Assembly (NCBI RefSeq): GCF_001294645.1
Contig: NZ_CP011868.1
Location: 620,001 to 684,000, forward strand
From: Pseudonocardia sp. HH130629-09
Lineage (GTDB): Bacteria > Actinomycetota > Actinomycetes > Mycobacteriales > Pseudonocardiaceae
Length of the DNA: 64,000 bases
Direction: 5' to 3'
Shown: positions 34,415 to 42,293 of the stretch, one piece after another
How positions within the stretch are numbered: position 1 is the stretch's first letter
Layout: every line of letters begins with the position of its first letter
Translations under genes and position numbers: made by a program
Notes under the pieces: model-generated
Seen by the model: only the letters and a program-made list of their open reading frames with translations
Databases searched by the model: none
Told to the model about the DNA's origin: nothing

Positions 34415-35638
34415 CTTGGACTCAACCGGTCAGCGCAACAGTGCTCCGAATCTATCAGCCGGGGTGTCGAAATCAAGCGTTTTGCGCGGTCGGGTGTTGA
34501 GGCGTTCCGCGACGCGGTCGAGTTGGGCCTGGGTGATGTGGTCGAGCCGGGTGCCCTTCGGGAAGTACTGGCGTAGTAGCCGGTTGGTGTTCTCGTTCGT
34601 GCCACGCTGCCAGGGGCTGGCCGGGTCGGCGAAGTAGACGTCCAACCCGGTCCGGGCGGTGACGATGGTGTGGCGGGCCAGTTCCATCCCGCGGTCCCAG
34701 GTCAGCGACTTGCGGACGTGTTCGGGCAGTCGGGCCATCTGCCGGGACAGTTGGTGGGCGACGGTGTGCATGTCGCGCCCTCCGAGCGCGACCAGCACGG
34801 TGAACCGGGTCGCGCGCTCGACCACGGTCGCGATCTGGGTGGTGCCACGCCCGAGCAGCAGATCACCTTCCCAGTGCCCGGGCACCGCCCGATCAGTCAC
34901 CTCGGCGGGCCGGTCGTGGATGGAGACCGCGCCGGGGATCTGCGAGCGCCACTGCCCACCGGTGGTGTTGTGCACGTTACGCCGGATCGGACGGCCCGAC
35001 CGCAGGTGTTTCTGCAGGTCTTTGGCCAGCACACCGCGGGTCTGCACGAACAGCGACTTGTAGATCGTCTCGTGTGACACCCGCATCCCCGATCCCGGAG
35101 CGTAGTGCTTGGCCAGGTGCCCGGCGATCTGCTCGGGCGACCAGTCCTCACCCAGTCTGGCAGCGACGAACCCACACAGCAGCGGACGACGGGCGAGCAG
35201 ACACGTCTTGGGGCGCTGGGCCCGGCGCCAGGCGCGGTCCTCGGCGTCCACAGCACGGTAGGCACGCCGACCCTTGTTGCGGGCGACCTCCCGGCTCACC
35301 GTCGAGGCCGGACGACCGAGCCCAGCCGCGATGGCCCGGATCGAACGATACTGGGCCAGACCACGAGAGATCTCCTCCCGCTCGGCCGCGGTCAGCGTCC
35401 CCGGTCGGCGACGACGTGATGGCGGCACGTAGCCACCGGTGGACTTGAGCACCGTGAACACCGACCCCGGCGGGCGTCCGATCGCCCGAGCGATGTCACT
35501 GATCGACTCCCCACGCCCCCACCGGACCCACAGATCCGCGCGGTCGGCATCGGACATCCCAGGTCGTCCCAGTCGCGCCATCCCACACCCCTATCATGAT
35601 CAACTACCCGGGTGTTGCGCTGACCGGTTGAGTCCAAG
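34415..35638 (-). mobile_element. IS30-family insertion sequence, copy 2
   Basis: 1224 bp, same termini, length and orientation as copy 1, flanked by AT on both sides (34413-34414 and 35639-35640). It lies inside the IS1081-like transposase gene, proving that it arrived later than that element. Confidence 0.95.
34430..35581 (-). CDS. IS30 family transposase, second copy
   Basis: 383 residues, identical in translation to the protein at 18220-19371. It contains the same DDE residues (PGHWEGDLLLG, LTWDRGMELARH, NTNRLLRQYFPKG). Uninterrupted and probably active, given two identical copies with clean target duplications. Confidence 0.96.
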   Translation of the reverse strand: MARLGRPGMSDADRADLWVRWGRGESISDIARAIGRPPGSVFTVLKSTGGYVPPSRRRRPGTLTAAEREEISRGLAQYRSIRAIAAGLGRPASTVSREVARNKGRRAYRAVDAEDRAWRRAQRPKTCLLARRPLLCGFVAARLGEDWSPEQIAGHLAKHYAPGSGMRVSHETIYKSLFVQTRGVLAKDLQKHLRSGRPIRRNVHNTTGGQWRSQIPGAVSIHDRPAEVTDRAVPGHWEGDLLLGRGTTQIATVVERATRFTVLVALGGRDMHTVAHQLSRQMARLPEHVRKSLTWDRGMELARHTIVTARTGLDVYFADPASPWQRGTNENTNRLLRQYFPKGTRLDHITQAQLDRVAERLNTRPRKTLDFDTPADRFGALLR

Positions 35639-36511
35639 ATCACGAGGTTGTCGAAGTCGCAGGTCTCAGAGATGGTCCGGGACCTCGACGGCCAAGTCGA
35701 GCAGTTCCGGACGCGTCCGCTCGACCAGGGCCCCTACACCTTCGTCGCCGCCGACGCGCTCGTGCTCAAAGTCCGCGAGGGCGGCCGGGTCGTGGCAGTC
35801 CACGCCCTGCTCGCCACCGGGGTCAACGGCGACGGACACCGGGAGATCCTCGGCCTGCAGGTCAGCTCCGCCGAGGACGGCGCCGGCTGGCTGGGGTTCT
35901 TCCGCGACCTCACCGCCCGCGGTCTGACCGGCGTCGCGCTGGTCACCAGCGACGCCCACGCCGGCTTGGTGTCCGCGATCGGGGCGACCCTGCCCGGCGC
36001 CGCCTGGCAGAGGTGCAGGACGCACTACGCGGCGAACCTGATGGCTGCGACCCCGAAGCAGTCCTGGCCGTGGGTGCGGGCGTTGCTGCACTCGGTCTAT
36101 GACCAGCCCGACGCCGCATCGGTGCACGCCCAGTTCGACCGGGTCCTCGACGCCTTGGCCGACAAGCTCCCGAAGGTCGCCGAGCACCTCGACGCCGCCC
36201 GAGCCGACGTCCTGGCCTTCACCGGCTTCCCGAAAGAACTGTGGCGCCAGATCTGGTCGAACAACCCCTCCGAGCGCCTGAACCGTGAGATCCGGCGCCG
36301 CACCGACGTCGTCGGGATCTTCCCCGACCGCGACTCCCTGATCCGCCTCGTCGGCGCGGTCCTGGCCGAGCAACACGACGAATGGGCCGAAGGACGCCGC
36401 TACCTCGGCCTCGACGTCCTCGCCCGCTCCCGCGTCACCAGGATCCCCGACACCGCCACCAGCGCTGAGGAGGCGACCTCGACCACCACCATCCCGGCGC
36501 TCAGCGCCTGA

Positions 36512-36825
36512 CCGAACAAGAAGATCACGCGGTCGTCGTCACACACCACGCCAGCGGACTTGACCGTCCAGGGGCGCCGTAGGCGCTCGCGTAGCGACGG
36601 TTCTGTGTGGGGTAGGGGCCCCGCGCAGGTTCGCCCTGGATGCCGCGCGGACCACGTACGACCGTTCTCGGCATCGGGGGTGGGCTGATCGCTTCGACTC
36701 CCAAGGTCCAGTGCGATCGATTCGTTCACCAACGCTTCGACCCCTCAGGATAGTCTCGGCGCATTGAGCTAGTTGCTAATTAGGCAAGTAGGTGCCATGC
36801 TGGGCCCCCAACCAAGGAGGCGGAC
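36512..36825. other. IS end and intergenic sequence
   Basis: About 310 bases. The first 60-90 presumably hold the right end of the IS1081-like element (CACGCCAGCGGACTTGACCG), but its partner end is lost so the limit is not fixed. The rest is less GC-rich and ends with a strong ribosome site AAGGAGG (36814-36820) for the next gene. No gene seen. Confidence 0.5.
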
Positions 36826-37293
36826 ATGGACGACACTCCGAGGCGAGATCAGGCGACTGCGGCACTGCATGAGATCGAGGCTGCCCGACGGGCCGTCGAT
36901 GCGACGGATCGTCGGGCGCGGCCGGCGATCTTGCTGGCCACCTCCGCGCTGACGTTCGTCGATTTCGCGGCGAAGGACCACGTCTCGCGACCAGCGCAGT
37001 ACGCGGTTACTGCGCTGGTACAGACAGGACTCCTGGCGATGACCCTCGCGGAGACGCGAACGAACCCGGTCGTCCCGTATGAGCCCGCTGATGGGCCATC
37101 GCCCGGCCGGGCAGCAATGCTGTTCGGATCGATCGCCACTTGGATGGCACTCGAACGAACCGCGGTTGCGCTCATTCGGCGCAGCCGAGTGCGTCGTCCG
37201 AACACAGTCGCGGGATTTTTACTCTCCGTAACAAGACCTGCCGGGTTCGCCTTCGCCGCGCAGCTCATGCCCCGCGCAGGAAGACATGTCTGA
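36826..37293 (+). CDS. Small putative membrane protein
   Basis: A 155-residue protein of unknown family. A charged N-terminus (RRDQATAALHEIEAARRAVD) is followed by hydrophobic segments (ILLATSALTFVDF, YAVTALVQTGLLAMTLA, AAMLFGSIATWMALERTAVALI), suggesting a small multi-helix membrane protein. Codon use is less GC-biased than the core genes. It overlaps the next regulator by 8 bases, so the two are cotranscribed and the regulator may control it. Confidence 0.65.
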   Translation: MDDTPRRDQATAALHEIEAARRAVDATDRRARPAILLATSALTFVDFAAKDHVSRPAQYAVTALVQTGLLAMTLAETRTNPVVPYEPADGPSPGRAAMLFGSIATWMALERTAVALIRRSRVRRPNTVAGFLLSVTRPAGFAFAAQLMPRAGRHV

Positions 37294-37594
37294 GATCCCA
37301 CCAGATACCCGGCTCATACCACTCCTACTGGAGCCCACGAGACTACGCATCGTAGCCACTCTGCTCGCAGCGGGCGAGGTCGATTTCGCGTTCGTGCGCG
37401 ACCGAGTTGGCCTGACCGATTCGGCCATGTCCAAGCAGGTCAAGACGCTCGTCGAATCGGGACTAGTGACCTCTCGACGTGAACGTTTTGGGCCCGCCCG
37501 GCGGAGCTGGCTGCGCTTGAGCACCGAAGGCCGTGCACAAGTGGCGAGCCATGTCGGTGCCCTGCGAGATATCGCCACTCGGGCCGAGCAGTGA
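37286..37594 (+). CDS. Winged-helix regulator (MarR/ArsR-like)
   Basis: A 102-residue winged helix: IPLLLEPTRLRIVATLLAAGEVDFAFVRDRVGLTDSAMSKQVKTL-type order, with recognition helix LTDSAMSKQVKTLVESG and wing SRRERFGPARRSWLRLS. It has no metal-binding Cys/His set, so it belongs to the small single-domain HTH_34-like regulators. It overlaps the preceding membrane-protein gene. Low-GC codons suggest transfer. Confidence 0.78.
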   Translation: MSEIPPDTRLIPLLLEPTRLRIVATLLAAGEVDFAFVRDRVGLTDSAMSKQVKTLVESGLVTSRRERFGPARRSWLRLSTEGRAQVASHVGALRDIATRAEQ

Positions 37595-37839
37595 CATCGC
37601 TGCGCAGTCTGCGGCTGTTCGTTCGTCACCCCTGGAGCTGGTCTGCGATGGCGGGCGTGCGCGCGCCGGTCGCCGGGCCGGAGGCAGGAGGCGGACGGCA
37701 GCGACGCCGCCCGTCCGGCCCGTCAGGGCCGGCTTGAAGACGTGAAGAAAGTCCTCACCGACCGAGCGGGTGGGTTTCGGCCGGCTGCGGTCAATGGTCC
37801 GGGCAGACGCCCGGACGGCCTCCTAGGCTCGGAGATGTG

Positions 37840-38394
37840 ATGGTCCTCGACGCAGCCCGCTCGGTGGCTGAACGCCACCTCGCCGAGACGCTGCCGCGTC
37901 GCTGGAACCACGTCCAGGGCGTCGCCACACGCGCTGAGGTCATCGGCCCACATCTCGATGGCGGCCCGGTCCTCGTCGCTGCCTGCTGGCTTCACGACGT
38001 CGGCTACGCGCCGGACCTCGGTGCGACACGGTTCCATCCGCTCGACGGTGCCCGTGCACTCCGCGACTGGGGTGCGAACGACCTGATGTGTGGCCTGGTC
38101 GCATTCCACTCCGCTGCGGCCCACGAGGCTGACGTCCTGGGCCTGCTCGACGAGCTGCGTGCCTTCGACGATCCGCAGGGCCTCGTCCGCGATCTGCTCT
38201 GGTACCTCGACATGACTACGAGCCCGGACGGCGAGCGCGTCTCGTTCGACGACCGCATGGCTGAAGTGCGGGAGCGCTATCCCGTCGACCACTACGTGAG
38301 CCGCGCTCTCGACGGCAGCATGGCCGACCGCCGTGGTGCTGTGGATCGAGCACGAGCTTGGCTGTCGTCGGTCGGTCTCGGCGGTCAGGTGTAG
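37840..38394 (+). CDS. HD-domain protein
   Basis: A 184-residue HD phosphohydrolase-like protein. HVQGVATRAEVIG gives the first His, ACWLHDVGYAP the HD pair, and AFHSAA plus the later Asp region complete the metal site. HD proteins hydrolyse nucleotides or phosphodiesters. Genes of this type commonly sit with NUDIX and XRE genes at the edge of AICEs, as here. ATG 37840 is chosen over GTG 37837. It converges on, and overlaps by 10 bases, the NUDIX gene. Confidence 0.8.
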   Translation: MVLDAARSVAERHLAETLPRRWNHVQGVATRAEVIGPHLDGGPVLVAACWLHDVGYAPDLGATRFHPLDGARALRDWGANDLMCGLVAFHSAAAHEADVLGLLDELRAFDDPQGLVRDLLWYLDMTTSPDGERVSFDDRMAEVRERYPVDHYVSRALDGSMADRRGAVDRARAWLSSVGLGGQV

Positions 38395-38852
38395 TACGGG
38401 TCCCGCCGGCTGAACCCGTGCTCGATCCGCAGCCGGATCGACGGGTGCACGTCGATGCCGTCCAGCTCGGCCCGCTCGACCCACAGCACTTCCGAGGACT
38501 CGTCGCTCGTCCTCGGCTCGCCCCCTACCGGCCGGGCGCGGAAGCAGATGGAGAACTCCTGCCGGACCTCGCCGTCGCTGTAGGCCATGACGTGGTCGGG
38601 GTTGCTGTAGATGCCGACCAGGCTGGTGACCTCGATGCGGATGCCGGTCTCTTCGTCGGTTTCGCGGACCGCGGTCTCGGTCATGGTCTCGCCGAGCTCG
38701 TGGCGTCCGCCGGGGAGCGCGTAGAGGTTGTTGTCGGTGCGGCGGATCATCAGCAGCCGGGCGCGCTCGTCGGTGACGAACGCGCTCACGGCGATGACGA
38801 TGCTGGTCGCCTTCGGCGCGTCGGGGTCGTGGAAGTGGTCGGTCCGGGCCAC
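38385..38852 (-). CDS. NUDIX hydrolase (Pif-like AICE protein)
   Basis: A 155-residue NUDIX protein. The Nudix box is GRHELGETMTETAVRETDEE followed by TGI, a good fit to Gx5Ex7REUxEExGU. It hydrolyses a nucleoside diphosphate linked to another moiety. In pSAM2 a NUDIX-box protein, Pif, prevents redundant transfer between cells carrying the same element, so an immunity role is possible here. GTG 38852 is used; the ATG further upstream lies in the end of the XRE gene. It is preceded on the same strand by the XRE regulator. Confidence 0.8.
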   Translation of the reverse strand: MARTDHFHDPDAPKATSIVIAVSAFVTDERARLLMIRRTDNNLYALPGGRHELGETMTETAVRETDEETGIRIEVTSLVGIYSNPDHVMAYSDGEVRQEFSICFRARPVGGEPRTSDESSEVLWVERAELDGIDVHPSIRLRIEHGFSRRDPYYT

Positions 38853-38859
38853 GCGCCGG

Positions 38860-39603
38860 TCACCAACGCGCTGGGGTCGAGGTGCTCCACACGTCGACGA
38901 AACTACGCGCATAGGTGTCGAACAGGTCCCCGGCGCCGAGCTTGCGCAGATGCAGGGCCGGGGCGTGGGCGCCGGGCACGCCGTAGACGTGGGTGTTGAT
39001 GATGGCCTGGTCGTCGAACCGGAAGATCGAGTTGTAGAGCGTGGTCGTGTGGAACCGGAACTCGATGCCCGGGGTGTCCAGTAGCGGCCGGTACGCGGCC
39101 AGGCCGTAGCGGATCCGCGCGGCCAGTGTCCCGGTCCCGAGGCGTTCTTCCTGGCTGCGCAGCTCGACGGCGTCGCTGTCGGGGTCGCCGAAGTTGATCC
39201 GCACGGTCACGCCGGCGCCGGCCTTCTCGGCCACGGTGCGGATGAAGTCCGGGCGTTCGATGAGGAACTGCCCGGCGTGGACCAGGATGTCGATCCGGTC
39301 GGTCGCCGAGGCGAGCAGCTCGTCCCACAGCTCGGTAGGGACCGCGCCGCGGTGCGGATAGGCGGCGACGATCTCCGAGGCCGCGATCCTCACCTGACGC
39401 TCGGGCGGTACCGCTGCGGGCCACAGGTAGGACTCGCTCTGCCCGACCAGCGCGGACAGCGCTGCCCTGTGTCGGGCGTAGGGGGTGCGGCCCCGGGTGG
39501 CCCATCGCTCGACGGTCTTGGCGTCCACGCCGATCTGCTCTGCTGCCGTCGCGGGCGTGAGGCCGGCGTTCATCAGCGCGTCGCGCAGTCGCTCGTTCGC
39601 CAT
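38860..39603 (-). CDS. XRE-type regulator with large C-terminal domain
   Basis: A 247-residue protein. Residues 1-55 form a helix-turn-helix (LRDALMNAGLTPATAAEQIGVDAKTVERW). The C-terminal 170 residues are a separate alpha/beta domain: RIDILVHAGQFLIERPDFI, VTVRINFGDPDSDAV and FRFHTTTLYNSIFRFDD, with some resemblance to phospholipase-D-like folds, though a complete HKD motif is not seen. It is probably the master regulator of the AICE, reading a ligand through that domain. It is divergent from the SCO3933-like gene, with a dyad in between. Confidence 0.78.
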   Translation of the reverse strand: MANERLRDALMNAGLTPATAAEQIGVDAKTVERWATRGRTPYARHRAALSALVGQSESYLWPAAVPPERQVRIAASEIVAAYPHRGAVPTELWDELLASATDRIDILVHAGQFLIERPDFIRTVAEKAGAGVTVRINFGDPDSDAVELRSQEERLGTGTLAARIRYGLAAYRPLLDTPGIEFRFHTTTLYNSIFRFDDQAIINTHVYGVPGAHAPALHLRKLGAGDLFDTYARSFVDVWSTSTPARW

Positions 39604-39630
39604 CGCCGCACCCCTCCGTGGACACGAGCT

Positions 39631-39670
39631 GGGACGTCTTGATTCTAGCTGAAACGTCCTGAGATGTCCC
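39631..39670. promoter_or_regulatory. Dyad and repeats in the AICE control region
   Basis: GGGACGTCT (39631-39639) and AGATGTCCC (39662-39670) are inverted with one mismatch. Between them AACGTCCTG repeats the same half-site. It lies between the divergent XRE regulator and the SCO3933-like gene and is the best candidate operator for the regulator. Confidence 0.55.
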
Positions 39671-39760
39671 TCTGTGTGGTCGGGCCGTCCCGGTGATTTC
39701 CGGAGTCTTGGACCTGCCCCGCTACGAGGGCCATCCCGATTCAGTCCCTGGAGGACGGTC

Positions 39761-40084
39761 ATGGCAACGATCAAGGTCGACATCACCGGCACGCGCTACA
39801 CCGTGGGCGCGGCTCCGCGTCCGAAGAACGACATGGACGGCCGTCAGCGCACCGACCGCCAGACCGGGACGCCGCTGTTCACCACGCAGCTGGTCAAGGT
39901 CGACGCCGAGGGCGCGGAGATCCTGACCATTACGACCCCGGGTGCCCCGCAGGTGGAGCAGGGCGCGGAGGTGCGTCCGGTGGGGCTGGTCGCGATCCCG
40001 TGGCAGCAGGGTCAGCGGGCCGGTGTGGCGTTCAAGGCCGACCGGATCGAGCCCGCGCACGCGCAGGCGTCCAAGGCGTCCTGA
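39761..40084 (+). CDS. SCO3933-family AICE protein
   Basis: A 107-residue protein, mostly beta-strand, without catalytic motifs: GTRYTVGAAPRPKNDMDG, RTDRQTGTPLFTTQLV, and a hydrophobic VGLVAIPWQQGQRAG. Proteins of this type (annotated SCO3933 family regulatory protein) occur directly before the FtsK/TraB genes of AICEs. The fold suggests single-strand DNA binding, but this is not shown. ATG 39761 has CTGGAGGA upstream. Confidence 0.8.
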   Translation: MATIKVDITGTRYTVGAAPRPKNDMDGRQRTDRQTGTPLFTTQLVKVDAEGAEILTITTPGAPQVEQGAEVRPVGLVAIPWQQGQRAGVAFKADRIEPAHAQASKAS

Positions 40085-40211
40085 CCGCCTGTCTGGTCGG
40101 TGGTGCGGGTCGCGGGGCTGTCTTCCCTGGAGTCCAGCCCCGCACCCCGGCGCTCCGTCGCTGTTCGTGCTTCCCGCCTCGTCGCTCGCCCCGCGTCCGG
40201 AAGGCCCTGTC

Positions 40212-41021
40212 ATGGCTCGCAACGCCGCTCCTGCCCGCACCTTCGGTGCCGGGAAGTCCCGTGTGGACTCCTTCGAGATCATCTCCGCCCCGCCCACCAA
40301 CCCCGCTGTCCGCGTCGCCGCCCTGCTGCTGCGACTGCGCGCCGAGCTGTTCGTCCTCGCCGTCGGGGTGTGGGCGTGGGTGGCGCTGGGCCCGGACCAC
40401 GTCCGCGACGAGGCCGGCCGATTCGTCGCCGTCCCGGGCACCGGCTTCGACACCACGACGCGGGTCGCGCTGTTCGTTGCGGTCGGGCTGGTGCTGGCGG
40501 GGCTGCCGTGGACGCGGCGGTTCCTGTTCCACCGCGCTCAGGCCGTGCTGACCCGTCACCGGGTCCGGCAGACGCTCCTGGAGTGCCGGGTCCTGAACTC
40601 CCGCTCCCGGGCCTGCCCGCTCACCGTGTGGGCCCGCCCGACCCGGGTCGGGGAAGCGGTGTGGGTGGTCCTGCGCGCCGGGATCTCCCCGACCGCGGTC
40701 GCCGAGCAGACCGAGGAGCTGGCATCGGCGTGCTTCGCCCGCGAGGCCCGCGTCGTCCCGTGGTCGCGATTCACCACCGTGGTGCGCATCGAGATCATCC
40801 GACGCGACCCGCTGGCGCCGAACCTGATCCGCTCGGACCTGTTCCGCTACGCCTCCGGCGACATCCACGACCCGGGCTGGCCCACCCACGACGGCCCTGA
40901 CTCGCCGGTTCCGACTCCGCGTCGTGAGCTGTCCCGGCCGGTGCTGCCCGCGGCCCCGCAGCCTGCGTTCGATGGCCCGTCCGATAGCGGTCGGGGTGGG
41001 GACTGGTCGGACTATGTCTGA
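40212..41021 (+). CDS. Membrane protein of the AICE transfer module
   Basis: A 269-residue protein with two predicted membrane helices (ELFVLAVGVWAWVALGP and VALFVAVGLVLAGLPW). A cytoplasmic domain follows with RVLNSRSRACPLTVWARPTRVGEAVWVVLRAG and EIIRRDPLAPNLIRSDL. The same type of domain is in the N-terminal half of the FtsK-like protein at 26162. It is thus likely the membrane-anchor half of a split TraB/FtsK transfer pump. Its TGA overlaps the next gene's ATG by 8 bases. Confidence 0.75.
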   Translation: MARNAAPARTFGAGKSRVDSFEIISAPPTNPAVRVAALLLRLRAELFVLAVGVWAWVALGPDHVRDEAGRFVAVPGTGFDTTTRVALFVAVGLVLAGLPWTRRFLFHRAQAVLTRHRVRQTLLECRVLNSRSRACPLTVWARPTRVGEAVWVVLRAGISPTAVAEQTEELASACFAREARVVPWSRFTTVVRIEIIRRDPLAPNLIRSDLFRYASGDIHDPGWPTHDGPDSPVPTPRRELSRPVLPAAPQPAFDGPSDSGRGGDWSDYV

Positions 41022-41979
41022 GCACCCGCCCACACAGCCCCTGCCACTGATCACCGATAACGATGACGTACCGGGTCGGCTGGTGCGCCCGCTGCTGGTC
41101 CTGCGCCGCTGGGCCGATGAGTACCGCGCCCACCGCCGCGAACGCCGCACCGACGACGGGCCATCGATCTGGGAGCCGATCCACCTCGGCATCGACGAGA
41201 ACGGACGTCCGGTCCGGGTCCCGCTGATCTACCGCAACATGCTCCTGGCCGGTGAGCCCGGCGCCGGCAAGTCGGTGGGCCTGAACAACATCGTCGCCCA
41301 CGCCGCCCTCGCCACGGACTGCCGCCTGTGGCTGTTCGACGGCAAGATCGTCGAACTCGGCCTGTGGCGGTCGTGCGCGGACCGGTTCGTCGCCAACAGC
41401 CTCGACGACGCCATCGCCGCTCTGCTGGACCTGCAGTCGGAGATGGACTCCCGCTACGCCGTCCTCGACGATGAGCGCCGCCGCAAGGTCGCCGCCGCCG
41501 ACGGCGTTCCGCCGATCGTGGTCGTCCTCGACGAGCTGGCCTACTTCTCCGCCACCGTCGGGACCAAGCGCGAGCAGGAAGCCTTCTCCGTGCTCGTGCG
41601 TGACCTGGTGGCCCGGGGCCGTGCGGCCGGGATCATCGTCGTGGCGGCGACGCAGCGGCCCAGCTCGGACATCATCCCCACCTCGTTGCGGGACCTGTTC
41701 GGGTATCGGTGGGCCTTCCGCTGCACTACCGACGCCAGCTCGGACATCGTGCTCGGTCACGGCTGGGCTTCCCGCGGCCACTCCGCGGCGAGCGTGGCTC
41801 CGGAGACCAAGGGCATCGGGTTCCTGCTCGCCGAGGGCGGTGTCCCGCGCCGGATCAAGGCTGCGCATCTGTCCGACGAGCAGGTCTACGCCCTGGCCGA
41901 CCGTGCCGCGCTGCGACGGCTCGCCGCCGGGATCGCCCACGGCCAGGACCTCGACGACACCACCGGTGGTGCCGCATGA
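41014..41979 (+). CDS. FtsK/TraB-type DNA translocase
   Basis: A 321-residue FtsK-family ATPase. Walker A is LLAGEPGAGKSVGLNN (about residues 79-94), Walker B is PIVVVLDELAYFS (about 169-181), followed by RDLVARGRAAGIIVVAATQRPSSDIIPTSLRDLF, the typical sensor region; only key parts are quoted. In AICEs this single protein moves double-stranded DNA between mycelial cells. ATG 41014 is used because it overlaps the preceding stop. Transfer would rely on the membrane protein encoded just upstream. Confidence 0.9.
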   Translation: MSEHPPTQPLPLITDNDDVPGRLVRPLLVLRRWADEYRAHRRERRTDDGPSIWEPIHLGIDENGRPVRVPLIYRNMLLAGEPGAGKSVGLNNIVAHAALATDCRLWLFDGKIVELGLWRSCADRFVANSLDDAIAALLDLQSEMDSRYAVLDDERRRKVAAADGVPPIVVVLDELAYFSATVGTKREQEAFSVLVRDLVARGRAAGIIVVAATQRPSSDIIPTSLRDLFGYRWAFRCTTDASSDIVLGHGWASRGHSAASVAPETKGIGFLLAEGGVPRRIKAAHLSDEQVYALADRAALRRLAAGIAHGQDLDDTTGGAA

Positions 41980-42293
41980 CCGCCCGCCTGAGGACGGCCG
42001 AGCTGGTCTACGCCGGGCTGCGTCGGTGCGCGGCTGCTCGCCGTCAGGCCAGCGCCCGCTACGAGCGCGGAGCCGTCACCGCCGCTGAGTGGGCCGACGC
42101 TCTCGCCGCGTTGCACGCCCGCGACGCCCGCTGGTGGTCTGTGCTCGCCCGCAGCGCTGTCGCCGACCACACGATCCCACTCGTCTACATCGCGGCCGTG
42201 TCCGACGCCGAGGCCGGCGCCCTGCGCTCCGCCGCCGACTGGGCCCGGACCGCCCGCGAGTACACCGGCACCGCTGTGGCTCGGGTGGCGTGA
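41976..42293 (+). CDS. Small helical AICE-associated protein
   Basis: A 105-residue helical protein with DARWWSVLARSAVADHTIPL, the counterpart of the protein at 27410-27727. No enzymatic motif. It overlaps the FtsK stop (ATGA) and the Rep start (TGATG), so it is part of one transfer-replication operon. Role unknown. Confidence 0.78.
   Translation: MTARLRTAELVYAGLRRCAAARRQASARYERGAVTAAEWADALAALHARDARWWSVLARSAVADHTIPLVYIAAVSDAEAGALRSAADWARTAREYTGTAVARVA

Larger units (their letters stand above)
34144..36511 (+). pseudogene. IS1081-like transposase, 5'-truncated and split by IS30 copy 2
   Basis: A second IS256-family transposase of the IS1081 type. It is cut at its 5' end at 34143, so about the first 45 residues are missing: the frame opens in the DADSVCGAAWGERSE region. 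It continues RNGYRHRDFDTRAGTID and WLLERRRRAERALTTVVA to MEKLVDSLG, where IS30 (34415-35638) is inserted. Removing IS30 and one AT duplication restores GITRLSKSQVSEM in frame. The rest (FVAADALVLKVREGG, VTSDAHAGL, NPSERLNREIRRR) runs to TGA 36511. Dead through both events. Confidence 0.9.

Noticed and set aside
34415-34605. Short plus-strand open frames inside IS30 copies
   Set aside because: They are antisense shadows of the IS30 transposase and occur identically in both copies.
18205-35638. A composite transposon formed by the two IS30 copies
   Set aside because: Each copy has its own 2-base duplication (AA and AT), so they inserted independently. No shared outer duplication supports movement as a unit.
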